Shown here piece by piece: positions 1-9,222 of a stretch of DNA of 64,000 nucleotides (positions are counted from its first letter, which is position 1; every line of letters begins with the position of its first letter). The notes under the pieces are model-generated. The model was not told the origin of the DNA. It saw only the letters and a list, made by a program, of their open reading frames with translations, and did no database searches. Origin of the DNA: Brevibacillus formosus (GTDB taxonomy: Bacteria; Bacillota; Bacilli; Brevibacillales; Brevibacillaceae); assembly GCF_003013405.1 (NCBI RefSeq), contig NZ_PXZL01000025.1, positions 1-64,000 of the forward strand, read 5' to 3'. The position numbers and the translations under genes were made by a program.

Positions 1-1
1 T

Positions 2-2350
2 GGGGGTGGCGGGGGAAACAATGGGGGAGCCTCGAGCAGTTCATTTGATTTACAGTCCCCAATCAATATTTTACTGAATACCTTCCGTGATGCGGAAACA
101 CATAACAGACCCGCCTATCGTCAAAACAACATGTATGTAGATGTATTTAGTGATTCCTCAGGAATTGATATCGAAAAGTCATCTTCTTTTGCCATTATAA
201 ATGGTACTGTTTCACCCGGACTTCACGATACAAACATCATCATGTCCAGTCCAACTGAACCTGCCCCTTATCACGTAACCTCGTCTAGTGAAACGTCTGG
301 TTACCCTGGATGGAAGGGAATCAACGGAAATGTAACTGATTACTATTATTCAGATGGAGCGACTCCTCCGGCAGAAGGTCATTGGTGGCAAATTGACTTT
401 TTCGTCCCTAAAATTATTACTAAGCTCGCAATCCGAGCTCTTGGAATCTCAAGTGGGCAATACGGTCTTGCCACGTTTACTCTGCAAGGTTCACAAGATA
501 ATACGAATTGGACAGATTTATACGCAGGATCTCATGCAAACACAGGTTCAGAGTTAGAACACAGCTTTACGAATACCTCTGCATACCGCTTTTACCGCCT
601 GGCCAAGCTTCGAAGTTATCTCAGAGCAAACCCGGTGACTTATACTGGTTGGAACGAGATTAAATTCTATGAAACTATTGACGCTGTTACTCTCGTGACT
701 AAGCCAGTTAATGTTGGCAGCTCTCCAAATAAGATTATTACAACTGCGGAGTATACTGACGGGGTCACCTTCGACCTGACCCTTGATGGAACAACTTGGG
801 TAAACAACATCGATTTAAACAAGCTGCTCGATACTTCTTCGCTAAAAGGTACAAACCTCCAATTACGAGCTAACATTCCAGCTACAGGCAGTTTAAAATC
901 TTTGGGATTTACTTGGTATGACGATAGCATGCTTGTTGAGATGCCAGGTAAAGAAGGGGGAGGCGGGGATCGTAGCAGCACCAAACCGTTAGTTGACGTC
1001 GTCGCAGCTACTAATATTTTGCGTAATACTTATCGTACTTTGGAAGGTGCGAATCAGGGAACGTCGGTTTGGCATAATTTGTATGCAGATGCATTTGTAG
1101 ATACGTCTGGAATTGATGCCTCTAAGTCCGAATCCTATCAAATTGGAAACGGAAAATTCACCAAATCAGCAGGCGCCGTTTATAGCTGGCAGACACTAGG
1201 TGTACAGACTGCTTCTTCTGTTGGAGATTACAACAATAACAATACTACCTATCGACCATTCAAAGCAAATGGCACCACATCAATCTATTCTGTTGAAAAA
1301 ATCGCAGACGATAATGCCGCTGTATCTCCAGGCGGATATTCTGACTACTGGCTTCAGAGTGGTACTAGTGCTGACTTATTCATGAAATGGGCGACACCCA
1401 TAGAAGTATCCAAAATTATTCTTTGGATGAACGGCAGTTATGGCGCGGATCACAACTATTGCGATCATCAAATTTTCGTCAAAAATCCTTCAACGGGTAA
1501 ATGGGAGGCTGTTACTCCAAGGATTAATCTCGCTTCCAAGACCGATAAAGGAGTACATGGGGACGGTTCATGGCACTACCCTATCATCCTGGATTATCTC
1601 ATTAATGAGGTCAAAGTAACGGTATGGAATAAAAGCACATACATGACCGTTACTGAAATACAAATACTGCAAGCATCTGACAAAAATCCTGTCATGGTTT
1701 CCAAACCGATTCCATTGGCAAAAGCTCCGACCCATCTGGTACTGGATGCAGAGTACGAGGGTAATCTCAGCATTGATTTGTCCCTCGATGGAGGAACCAC
1801 GTTCACAGCTGGTGTTCCTTTAAATCAGCTAGTTGATTTAAGCACTTTCCTACCAGGTACGTCTCTTGTCATTCGAGCCAACCTTAGCGATAAAGCAGTA
1901 CTCAATAGTATTGGCTGCATTTGGTATGACAAAGACACTCTCCCGACTTATACAGATACGGTAGGCGATAGCTCCGGAGGTAACGTACCTGGCAACGCTG
2001 TTTCAATGATTCAAGTAGAAAAGTATGGAGTTACCTCCTCTCCTACTTCTCCCTCAGAAGTAAATATCATCATCCCCTACACTTCTGACTTCAAATTACC
2101 CCCTATCGAGGTTTTGAAATTTGCCCCCGGTGAACACAATTACTCTCTCGAGATTGCATCCTTTTCTAGTAACGAGGCCTCTAACTTTGACCATGATAAT
2201 TATATGGAACTGGATGGTACGTTAAGGCTTAAAACCGACTACTCAATTGAATTAACAGAAGCCGTAGTGCTCCCATCTGGTAATAGTGTGTACTTATTCC
2301 CCCTTGATGTGAATCAATTTTCGCATATAGAGAAAATCAAGTTGAATTGA
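2..2350 (+). CDS. Phage tail / minor structural protein with duplicated discoidin-like modules (5' end cut by window)
   Basis: The reading frame is open to the window edge, so the ATG at 131 is internal and the gene starts upstream; 782 residues are visible. The protein is two tandem copies of one unit. Each has a Gly/Ser linker, an N-[TF]-[FY]-R segment followed by a SGID motif, a galactose-binding (F5/8 type C, discoidin-like) beta-sandwich, and a VSKP/VTKP...LDG...RAN...WYD segment. A short C-terminal beta-rich tail follows. Discoidin-like modules commonly bind glycans, so a host-surface adhesion role in a phage tail or tailocin is inferred. It is followed by three more tail proteins on the same strand. 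Confidence 0.6.
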   Translation, partial: GGGGGNNGGASSSSFDLQSPINILLNTFRDAETHNRPAYRQNNMYVDVFSDSSGIDIEKSSSFAIINGTVSPGLHDTNIIMSSPTEPAPYHVTSSSETSGYPGWKGINGNVTDYYYSDGATPPAEGHWWQIDFFVPKIITKLAIRALGISSGQYGLATFTLQGSQDNTNWTDLYAGSHANTGSELEHSFTNTSAYRFYRLAKLRSYLRANPVTYTGWNEIKFYETIDAVTLVTKPVNVGSSPNKIITTAEYTDGVTFDLTLDGTTWVNNIDLNKLLDTSSLKGTNLQLRANIPATGSLKSLGFTWYDDSMLVEMPGKEGGGGDRSSTKPLVDVVAATNILRNTYRTLEGANQGTSVWHNLYADAFVDTSGIDASKSESYQIGNGKFTKSAGAVYSWQTLGVQTASSVGDYNNNNTTYRPFKANGTTSIYSVEKIADDNAAVSPGGYSDYWLQSGTSADLFMKWATPIEVSKIILWMNGSYGADHNYCDHQIFVKNPSTGKWEAVTPRINLASKTDKGVHGDGSWHYPIILDYLINEVKVTVWNKSTYMTVTEIQILQASDKNPVMVSKPIPLAKAPTHLVLDAEYEGNLSIDLSLDGGTTFTAGVPLNQLVDLSTFLPGTSLVIRANLSDKAVLNSIGCIWYDKDTLPTYTDTVGDSSGGNVPGNAVSMIQVEKYGVTSSPTSPSEVNIIIPYTSDFKLPPIEVLKFAPGEHNYSLEIASFSSNEASNFDHDNYMELDGTLRLKTDYSIELTEAVVLPSGNSVYLFPLDVNQFSHIEKIKLN

Positions 2351-2416
2351 ATATGACTACGATTAGAGATCAAATTAGTATTACGAAAAGTTCAATGAAT
2401 TGTTGAGGTGAAAAAA

Positions 2417-3151
2417 ATGCCCATTCCAGCAACAACCGGACAATTAAGATCAAAAATTTCAGATATGCAGATCGGTGACTATGTAAAGTGCTGGTACTCG
2501 TTCCATAAAACCAGTGGAAGCTTGTCAGATAGTCCAGCAGGGATATTAGTTGGGTTAGGGACAGATACTTTCTCTACGGCTGGAGAAAAGCCAGTAACAG
2601 GAGAGTCTACTACTTACAGCTCCAAATTTTTTTATTTTGTGAAAGTTGCCAAAGGATTGCTAATCGCTGACAGGGTATGTCAACACTCTATCTCTTGGGA
2701 TGTTCTGAATGCCGGGAAGGTGATACAAGGGAAGCCCTATTCGTTTAGTACAAGCTCGAATATCTCACAAGGCTGTGCTTCGAGTGAGAATATTTCAGGT
2801 ACACTCCGTTCGCTCACAGGTGGAGTAGCCTATGCGAATGGTAGCGGAAGCATGTCTACAACTGACAAAGAAATTGGAGCTTGGCCCATTAACAATGAAT
2901 GGGACAAATATATAGTGAATTTTCCTATTGGTAAGATTCAAACAGGTAAAACAATTGATGACGTATTTCATTTTCTAAGTACCTCTACTTGGTGTCAGGA
3001 TACACCAAGCCTTTCAATGCCATCTGCTCCAAACACGGCGAGAGTAGGAAGAGGTCACTTAAAAGCAAAGGAATTTGGATATATTCCAAGTATTACTGTA
3101 ACAGCTAATTTGGCATGCTTTCGCCCAGTATTCGAATATAAGGAGGTGTAG
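2417..3151 (+). CDS. Phage tail-associated protein sharing a domain with the next gene
   Basis: About 244 residues. The start is placed at ATG 2417 because GAGGTG sits six bases upstream; a GTG at 2408 overlaps that ribosome binding site. Nearly the whole protein resembles residues 285-610 of the next protein: both have an IGDYVKCWY / VGKRIRFNY segment, then LIADR...SWD.LN, LTGGV, NEWD.YI and a terminal FRPV. No named family was recognised. The shared domain and the gap of three bases to the next gene suggest both belong to the same tail-tip or fibre assembly. Confidence 0.5.
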   Translation: MPIPATTGQLRSKISDMQIGDYVKCWYSFHKTSGSLSDSPAGILVGLGTDTFSTAGEKPVTGESTTYSSKFFYFVKVAKGLLIADRVCQHSISWDVLNAGKVIQGKPYSFSTSSNISQGCASSENISGTLRSLTGGVAYANGSGSMSTTDKEIGAWPINNEWDKYIVNFPIGKIQTGKTIDDVFHFLSTSTWCQDTPSLSMPSAPNTARVGRGHLKAKEFGYIPSITVTANLACFRPVFEYKEV

Positions 3152-3154
3152 CGG

Positions 3155-5740
3155 ATGGCTACAGTTGGACAACAGTTATCACAGCCAGAATCTGGATGGA
3201 AACGATATGATGATAATGTAGTTGGATTTAAATATACAGGTAGTGGTTGGACATTAGGCACTTCTTCAAATGGTTCTGTTAATGAATATAGACAAACACA
3301 GCATTTCACAAACGTAGTTGGCGATAAGGTGTCCTTCGAATTCTCAGGGACTAAACTAAGAGTGATTGCTCAAAGGAATACAAATCGTTCTACAGTCGTT
3401 GATATTGTACTAGATGGTGTAACATATACCTATTCTGAAAATGGCTCACTACAATCACAGACTTTATTGTTTGAAAAAACTGATTTGCCTAGTGGTGTCC
3501 ACACTGTAGAGATTAAACATGGTACAGGAGGTTCGCAATATATCTCACTTGATGCAATAGATATTGATGATACGGGGTCTATTAAACTTCCTCCTGGCGT
3601 CCAGTTAACATCACCAGATCAAGGGTGGAAAAGATACGAGCCAAATGCTGGTTGTTTTAAAATGGATGGATCAGGCTGGGCTAGTAATAGTGGCTTTGAC
3701 TACGGAACAGCTACATTCACTGGAGCAAAATTTTCATTCTTAGTAACAAACACGACAAGCGTCCGTGTATTGACTTATCCTGCCACAAACCGAGCTGATC
3801 AAAAAATTCGATTCAATGGTGGTGCGTATACGGAATATGATAACAATGCGCTTCCATCTGCTCCTAATATGCTCGCATTTGAAAGAATAGACCTTGATCC
3901 TAATCAAACCTATTTGATAGAGGTTGAGCCAGTTTCTGGATCAGGAGCATGGTTTGGAATTGATGCTATCGACATTATGACATCTGGGCGTATTTATCAT
4001 CCCGATGAAGTGACTAATGTCAAAGATTTGAGTGTGGGGAAGCGAATTCGTTTTAACTATCTTGCATTCAATGCAGCATATGGAGTGTTCTCTCTTGGAG
4101 AAGAAGTAGGATCATTTTTGCCCATTGTTCCTGTTGCTAGTGCAAATGGTGATGGCTATTTTATTATGGTTGACACAACTTATAAGGGCGATAAGATTCT
4201 TATCGCTGACCGTAATACTCAAAACTTATCATGGGATGCCTTAAATACGGCAGGGGTTGCAAGTGGAAGTGGTCTTCCTATAAAAGGATTGCATACGATT
4301 CCGGCAATGTCTGGATATTCTTCCCCGACATGCACAGTTTCTGCTTCAACCGAATTTGATCAAACAAATCACAATGCATGGAAAGCATTTGATGTATCAA
4401 GCATATCCTATTGGACAAGTACTTCTGCAACCGCAACGACAGAGGAAGTCTTAAAGATTCAATATGTATCGCCAGTAAAGATAACCTCTTACCAATTGCA
4501 TGCAAAATACGGCCCAAAGCAATGGGCGTTTGAAGCTTCTAATGATGGAATCGTTTGGGATATACTCCACAGTGGTGATGAGCAAACTGCCTGGAATGAA
4601 ACAATAAAGACTTTTTCATTCAATAATGATAAGACTTATTCCCAGTATCGGATTAGAGTATTGGAACGACATGTGTGGAGCAGCACTTATTACTATGTTG
4701 GATTTTACACCGTTCAGTTGTTCACTTCCCCTGAGCAAGAAATGGCAATGCGACTGTTGACAGGCGGAGTTAGCGCAACAGACAAAGACAACGAATGGGA
4801 TACGTACATTACCGATGACCAGATCTGGAATAATGTAAATCACGGTTCATGGACCAGTACTACTGATCCATCCAATTCAAAGGCCCGCGTGATACGAGGT
4901 TATAACGGTCTCAAAAACTGGACATCTGGTTCGACAGATCTTACAACACCAAGTCGAGGCTTCCGTCCAGTTCTTTTAATCGAGCCCCTCCACAATAATA
5001 GATTCCTCATACTAGACGGAACAGACGTGAAAACATACACTTCTTCCGGCTGGGAAACCGTTGGTGCTGCTCCCCCTACAGACGATATGTTTCTAAATAA
5101 AGGCATGCTCGACCTCTCTACATGCGCCCCATACTTGAAAGATTTAATAGACAAGTCCAACATCAAAATCCTTGTTTCGAAACCTAAAAGAGAACACACG
5201 GTTGCTCATCTTACTGGAGTTCCTGTACCAAGGATCGTAAAAATGAAGAATGATGTTAGCTTTCTCAGCACCTCAAAAATCAACTCTTTAACCTTATCAG
5301 GTACAGAGAAAGGCGTTTTAAGAGTAGCAATAAGTACGGACAGTGGAGCAACATGGGAAGCAAAACAAAAGGATGGCTCGTGGACAACAGTTGATGTTAA
5401 TAACTCTAATGATTTCAAAGCAAAAGCGATGACAATAGACGATTTCAATAGTATCTCTGAATGGGACGGGAAGATTGGCCAAGCTAGAAACTTGCGATGT
5501 GCGTTCTACTTCGAACAGTCATCATCCACAGATGAAACAAGCCTAGACTCCCTTACCATGAATGTAGACTTACTAGATTCCTGGGACATGGCCATACCTG
5601 GAGTAGATTACAAATACGAGTATAACCGAAATACAAATCTGCGAGTCCTTTTACTCTCCGATGGAGATTACAAAATAAATGTAGGCTCTGGCGGTAGCAG
5701 TGGCTCCACGATCACTGAGGTAGATGGAGGTACATTCTAA
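3155..5740 (+). CDS. Large modular phage tail/adhesion protein with inserted discoidin domain
   Basis: 861 residues with a strong AAGGAGG site upstream. Two N-terminal beta-sandwich repeats (about residues 8-140 and 150-280) each begin GWKRY and contain a GSGW motif. Residues about 285-610 repeat the domain of the preceding protein (LIADR, SWDALN, LTGGV, NEWD, FRPV). This domain is split at about residues 388-527 by a discoidin-like module (YWTS...YQLH...WAFEASNDG...YRIRV). The C-terminal part has another LDG/STDSGATW beta segment and ends in a Gly/Ser-rich tail. The stop overlaps the next start (TAATG). Glycan or cell-wall binding is inferred from the modules. Confidence 0.6.
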   Translation: MATVGQQLSQPESGWKRYDDNVVGFKYTGSGWTLGTSSNGSVNEYRQTQHFTNVVGDKVSFEFSGTKLRVIAQRNTNRSTVVDIVLDGVTYTYSENGSLQSQTLLFEKTDLPSGVHTVEIKHGTGGSQYISLDAIDIDDTGSIKLPPGVQLTSPDQGWKRYEPNAGCFKMDGSGWASNSGFDYGTATFTGAKFSFLVTNTTSVRVLTYPATNRADQKIRFNGGAYTEYDNNALPSAPNMLAFERIDLDPNQTYLIEVEPVSGSGAWFGIDAIDIMTSGRIYHPDEVTNVKDLSVGKRIRFNYLAFNAAYGVFSLGEEVGSFLPIVPVASANGDGYFIMVDTTYKGDKILIADRNTQNLSWDALNTAGVASGSGLPIKGLHTIPAMSGYSSPTCTVSASTEFDQTNHNAWKAFDVSSISYWTSTSATATTEEVLKIQYVSPVKITSYQLHAKYGPKQWAFEASNDGIVWDILHSGDEQTAWNETIKTFSFNNDKTYSQYRIRVLERHVWSSTYYYVGFYTVQLFTSPEQEMAMRLLTGGVSATDKDNEWDTYITDDQIWNNVNHGSWTSTTDPSNSKARVIRGYNGLKNWTSGSTDLTTPSRGFRPVLLIEPLHNNRFLILDGTDVKTYTSSGWETVGAAPPTDDMFLNKGMLDLSTCAPYLKDLIDKSNIKILVSKPKREHTVAHLTGVPVPRIVKMKNDVSFLSTSKINSLTLSGTEKGVLRVAISTDSGATWEAKQKDGSWTTVDVNNSNDFKAKAMTIDDFNSISEWDGKIGQARNLRCAFYFEQSSSTDETSLDSLTMNVDLLDSWDMAIPGVDYKYEYNRNTNLRVLLLSDGDYKINVGSGGSSGSTITEVDGGTF

Positions 5741-8238
5741 TGACAATACCAATCAAATTCAAACGAGGAAAAGAAACGAATTTACCTTCTTCAGCTCCTG
5801 CTGGGGAACCGCTTTTTACTACAGATACGCATAAACTATTTATTGGAACTGGTACTGGGATTATTAGTGTCGGGGCTGATCCAGCATTAAAAGACCGGAT
5901 TGATTCGATAGAAAAGCAGCGAAGCACCATTACTTATACGCACCACGAGGATTTTAGCAACCGCTCCCGTATCGATTTTGATAAGACTACGGCGGCAGTT
6001 CGGACAAACGAAGTCAGAGTTGCCAAAACAGCTTCCTTTCAAGAGAGCTTTGAAAACACCAATTACTACGACAAAATCAACTCCAGTAACATCCTGTTCG
6101 ATACTTCGACCCAAAAAGCAGCACTTGCCCCCGGAAATCTGGAAGGAATCCTCTATAGCAAACCGATCCCTGTTAAAAACTCCGATACCGTCACAATAAA
6201 CGCCAATACTGTCCTTCCTTCTACAATGGCGTTTTCTCACTCGGAACGTCTAACCAACGATGATACTCGCTCCTATTTCCAACCAATTGCATTTACAGAT
6301 CGAACGAATCGGACATGGCACGTCGCTTTCCTGAAAACGGAGGGAGTTTATTATCGGGTTGAAAATCCGGATGGATCGCTTGCTTTTGAAAAAATATCTC
6401 CTACTCCCTTCAGTTCTGATTTTGATCCTGCTTCCTCTTATGGAAGCTTTGTTTCTAATGTAAGTTTCGTGGTCGACTATAACAATCGAGTATGGCTGGG
6501 TGTGCCGACTAGCAAAAATAACTACAGTAGACACCTGTATCTTGGGTGCATTAATAGTGATGGTAGTTTTATTAAGGATTGGCGAATCATCAGTACCGCA
6601 GGTAGTGCAGATCTTTATTACAAGTCTTCGTCTCTTTGTGTAGATAAAAATAATCATATTTGGTTTGGTTGGACATATGGATCCATGAGCACATATGTCA
6701 TAAAATTCGATAGTGAAATGAATATCTTAATACCGGCGTTTCCACTACCGGGAACGAATTCTTTCGCTTATGGACACTTGATCAGCCTTAACCTTTTTTA
6801 TGACAATGCGCAAGAGGCAATTGTATCCATCCATCATACAGATAGCAAGAGTGGGGTCTACCTCACAAAGATAAGCCTAACGGGCGCTCCCATACAGACT
6901 ATCAAGCAACTTACTATACAGCACTTCACTGACTCCTTAGCCACTTATTTTGACCCAGATACACGTAAAATTATTATTGCCGCCGTACGAAATGCCAGTC
7001 CTCGCTCCATTTATGTTTGTACAATAGACCCTGTTTCAGGTACCTTACTTCAAGCAAAAGCACTTACCCGAACTGCCGATCGTATCCATAGCTTAGTGAA
7101 AGACGGGAATACCTATCGCTTCACCTATGACACCCAATTGACTGGAAAAATCTGCTCCTTGTCTGTGAATGCAGATACACTAGAGATCGCCGATGATGAG
7201 ACAATCGTGACGAATTTTAATGGCAGCCTCTCCTATGTCTATAAGGACTCCAATCAAAATATTCGCTGTGTTTACGCATCCACCGCCTATAGTAAAAATC
7301 TCACGATGATGCGTAGTAATTTTGTATCTACCCCCTCTTCAGTAACAATGGAAATTTCCCCAGACCATGGTGCACAGTGGTTACCCGCTCCAAATGGACA
7401 GGAGATAAAGTTTTCATCCCCAACCGATACGATAAACCTTAGGATAAAGCTTATAACGCCAACAGTAACCATGACCCCCGAGATAACAAAATTCAGCCTG
7501 ACAATCGGAGGAGAATCAGGCACTCTTTCACAAGAATTCGTCAGTAATCGTCTGCCGTCTGTATCTCCCATTCTTAATGCAGTGTTAACAGCGGAAGAGG
7601 ATCAGAAGCATGGTACAATCAGTTGGTTTATTACTAATGACGGGGGTTCTAATTGGCTTCCTGCAACACTAGGAGAACAGATTACCTTCCCTAATCCGAT
7701 CAACTCGGACCTGAGAGTAAAGGCAATTCTTCATTCTCCTAGTGGAGTTCTGGATAGTCCAGCCATCCATAGCTTCACCGTCCTTTCCTCTAATCTTGTA
7801 TCCGATTTTATAGGTAAAACAGGAACCAACCTAACCGCCACCATGTCCGCCGATCAAACCCTAACCGCAGCAGATACCTTCACCAAAATTAATTTCAATC
7901 AAACCACCCACGACGCCATCCAAGAATTCGATAAAAGCCAAAGCCGCTTTGTAGCAAAAGCACCAGGCGAATACTTAATCATCGGCTCGGCACGCATCAA
8001 AAGCCCAACCACTTCACCCAACGGACTGCATCTAGAAATCCGAATCAATGGTGAACTCCATAAAGTACTCAGCAGTATTGTCTCCTATTCCAACCATGCC
8101 TGGTGTTTAAACGGCTCAAGCATCGTCCAGCTAAAGCCCGGCGACTATGTAGAGCTTTTCGGCTACTCCTTTTTTGCCAATGGCGTCATAGAAGCCACCC
8201 CCGCTTATTCCTACTTCCAAATCAAGCAGTTGTGGTAG
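5740..8238 (+). CDS. Phage tail fibre protein with Mtd-like N-terminus and C1q/TNF-like C-terminus
   Basis: 832 residues. The first 50 residues (IKFKRG...APAGEPLFTTDTHKLFIGTG) match the short attachment domain found at the N-terminus of many phage fibres, including the Mtd/hyaluronidase-type fibres. The middle (about 170-540) is a long beta-rich region with repeated IWFGW/VWLG-type blades, propeller-like. Two MxISPDHGAQWLPA / WFITNDGGSNWLPA repeats follow. The last 140 residues (from FIGKTG to FQIKQLW) have the pattern of a trimeric C1q/TNF-like receptor-binding head. It is translationally coupled to the previous gene and is the best candidate for the host-recognition fibre. Confidence 0.65.
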   Translation: MTIPIKFKRGKETNLPSSAPAGEPLFTTDTHKLFIGTGTGIISVGADPALKDRIDSIEKQRSTITYTHHEDFSNRSRIDFDKTTAAVRTNEVRVAKTASFQESFENTNYYDKINSSNILFDTSTQKAALAPGNLEGILYSKPIPVKNSDTVTINANTVLPSTMAFSHSERLTNDDTRSYFQPIAFTDRTNRTWHVAFLKTEGVYYRVENPDGSLAFEKISPTPFSSDFDPASSYGSFVSNVSFVVDYNNRVWLGVPTSKNNYSRHLYLGCINSDGSFIKDWRIISTAGSADLYYKSSSLCVDKNNHIWFGWTYGSMSTYVIKFDSEMNILIPAFPLPGTNSFAYGHLISLNLFYDNAQEAIVSIHHTDSKSGVYLTKISLTGAPIQTIKQLTIQHFTDSLATYFDPDTRKIIIAAVRNASPRSIYVCTIDPVSGTLLQAKALTRTADRIHSLVKDGNTYRFTYDTQLTGKICSLSVNADTLEIADDETIVTNFNGSLSYVYKDSNQNIRCVYASTAYSKNLTMMRSNFVSTPSSVTMEISPDHGAQWLPAPNGQEIKFSSPTDTINLRIKLITPTVTMTPEITKFSLTIGGESGTLSQEFVSNRLPSVSPILNAVLTAEEDQKHGTISWFITNDGGSNWLPATLGEQITFPNPINSDLRVKAILHSPSGVLDSPAIHSFTVLSSNLVSDFIGKTGTNLTATMSADQTLTAADTFTKINFNQTTHDAIQEFDKSQSRFVAKAPGEYLIIGSARIKSPTTSPNGLHLEIRINGELHKVLSSIVSYSNHAWCLNGSSIVQLKPGDYVELFGYSFFANGVIEATPAYSYFQIKQLW

Positions 8239-8324
8239 CATTTTCACCCAAAACACTGTGAGAATTTCCCCAAACTGTCTACTCTATATATAGACCTCAC
8301 AAGAGAAAGCAGGTGAATAAACGG

Positions 8325-8678
8325 ATGATCCAAACACTACTCAACTCTTCCACTCTCCCCTTGGTAGTATCCAGTGTGCTGACGGCAATCGTCACTTATC
8401 TGGTTGCTCGCCACAACAACAAGAAAGAGTTGATGATTACAGACAGGCAACAAATCTCGCAGGAGAACCAGCAAATTCGCCAGGAGCTTCGTCAGGAAAT
8501 GGACAAGCTCCGGGAAGAACTCCATGTTTGGCGCAACCGTTGCATGGAGCTTGAAACCATCGTACAGGAGTGGCGAGATAAATACACGACGCTGGTAGTA
8601 GAGAGGCAACAGCTGGAGTTTCGTGTAAAAGAGCTGGAGACCGAACTCAAAACGTACATGCAAGCGAGGATTTCCTAG
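8325..8678 (+). CDS. Small membrane protein with long coiled coil, phage-associated
   Basis: About 117 residues from ATG 8325, which has AGGTGA eight bases upstream; a GTG at 8313 would add four residues. One hydrophobic segment near the N-terminus (LVVSSVLTAIVTYLVA) is followed by a continuous heptad-rich Gln/Glu/Arg/Lys coiled coil to the end. Position between tail fibres and a holin-like gene resembles the XhlA position in PBSX-type defective phages, where a small membrane protein assists lysis. That role is inference from context; no sequence family was identified. Confidence 0.5.
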   Translation: MIQTLLNSSTLPLVVSSVLTAIVTYLVARHNNKKELMITDRQQISQENQQIRQELRQEMDKLREELHVWRNRCMELETIVQEWRDKYTTLVVERQQLEFRVKELETELKTYMQARIS

Positions 8679-8848
8679 ACGTTGCCGATCCAGCCGTACC
8701 TCCTCCACAAAGGGTCATCTACGAAGGTGACACCTACCTGCCTTGGGGCGAGATCTCGCCCCGCGAACTAACTCCCTTCCAAATGACGGCTGGATATTTT
8801 CCCCGAAGTACACCCCGCTCTACTTGCAAAAGGAGGAACAACCTTTGA
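8582..8848 (+). other. Open frame without start codon, coupled to the holin-like gene
   Basis: In the -1 frame relative to the upstream coiled-coil gene, 88 codons stay open with no ATG, GTG or TTG until codon 73. After the coiled-coil stop at 8676-8678 the frame reads a protein-like stretch (PPPQRVIYEGDTYLPWGEIS). Its TGA at 8846-8848 overlaps the TTG start of the next gene. It may be a frameshifted C-terminal extension, a decayed gene, or chance. No convincing slippery heptamer was found. Confidence 0.25.
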
Positions 8849-9141
8849 TTGACATTGACCAATTCATTCACAGCCTGAGTCTGCTTACTTTTATGGCGAT
8901 CTTGATAGAAGCCGTAACCGAAATTTTAAAGAATGCCTTCCCCGTACTGAAAGACCGCTCCACTTACATCCTCTCCATCCTCATCGGCATTTCGCTCTCC
9001 CTCGCTTTTCAAGTCAACCCCTTTGGTCTTGAGGGCGGCGGCTACTACGTTTCTGCCGTGCTGGCTGGTATCCTCACCAGCCGCGGAGCGAACTACCTTA
9101 ATAGCTTTGTGAAAAAGCTGAATACGTCTCCGAAACAATAA
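8845..9141 (+). CDS. Holin-like small membrane protein
   Basis: 98 residues from a TTG at 8845, chosen because AAAGGAGG lies eight bases upstream; the longer frame from 8743 has no ribosome binding site. Hydrophobic segments at about residues 10-28, 38-52 and 65-80 suggest two or three membrane passes (LTFMAILIEAVTEIL, YILSILIGISLSLAF, YVSAVLAGILTSRG), and the tail is basic. Size, topology and position at the end of the tail gene block suit a holin or a holin-like spanning protein. No endolysin is next to it, so lysis function is inferred only. Confidence 0.45.
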   Translation: MIDIDQFIHSLSLLTFMAILIEAVTEILKNAFPVLKDRSTYILSILIGISLSLAFQVNPFGLEGGGYYVSAVLAGILTSRGANYLNSFVKKLNTSPKQ

Positions 9142-9159
9142 CCTCTTCTTCCCCACACA

Positions 9160-9215
9160 AAAGCACCTGCCCCGATGTAATATCACACGCATCAAGGCAG
9201 GTGCTCTTTCTCTTT
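9160..9215. terminator. Bidirectional terminator at end of phage-like block
   Basis: A ten-base stem (AGCACCTGCC at 9162-9171 with GGCAGGTGCT at 9196-9205) is flanked by A-rich sequence on the left and a T-rich tract on the right. It can end the tail operon from the left and the convergent peptidase operon from the right. It marks the border between phage-like and ordinary chromosomal genes. Confidence 0.7.
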
Positions 9216-9222
9216 TTTCTCT

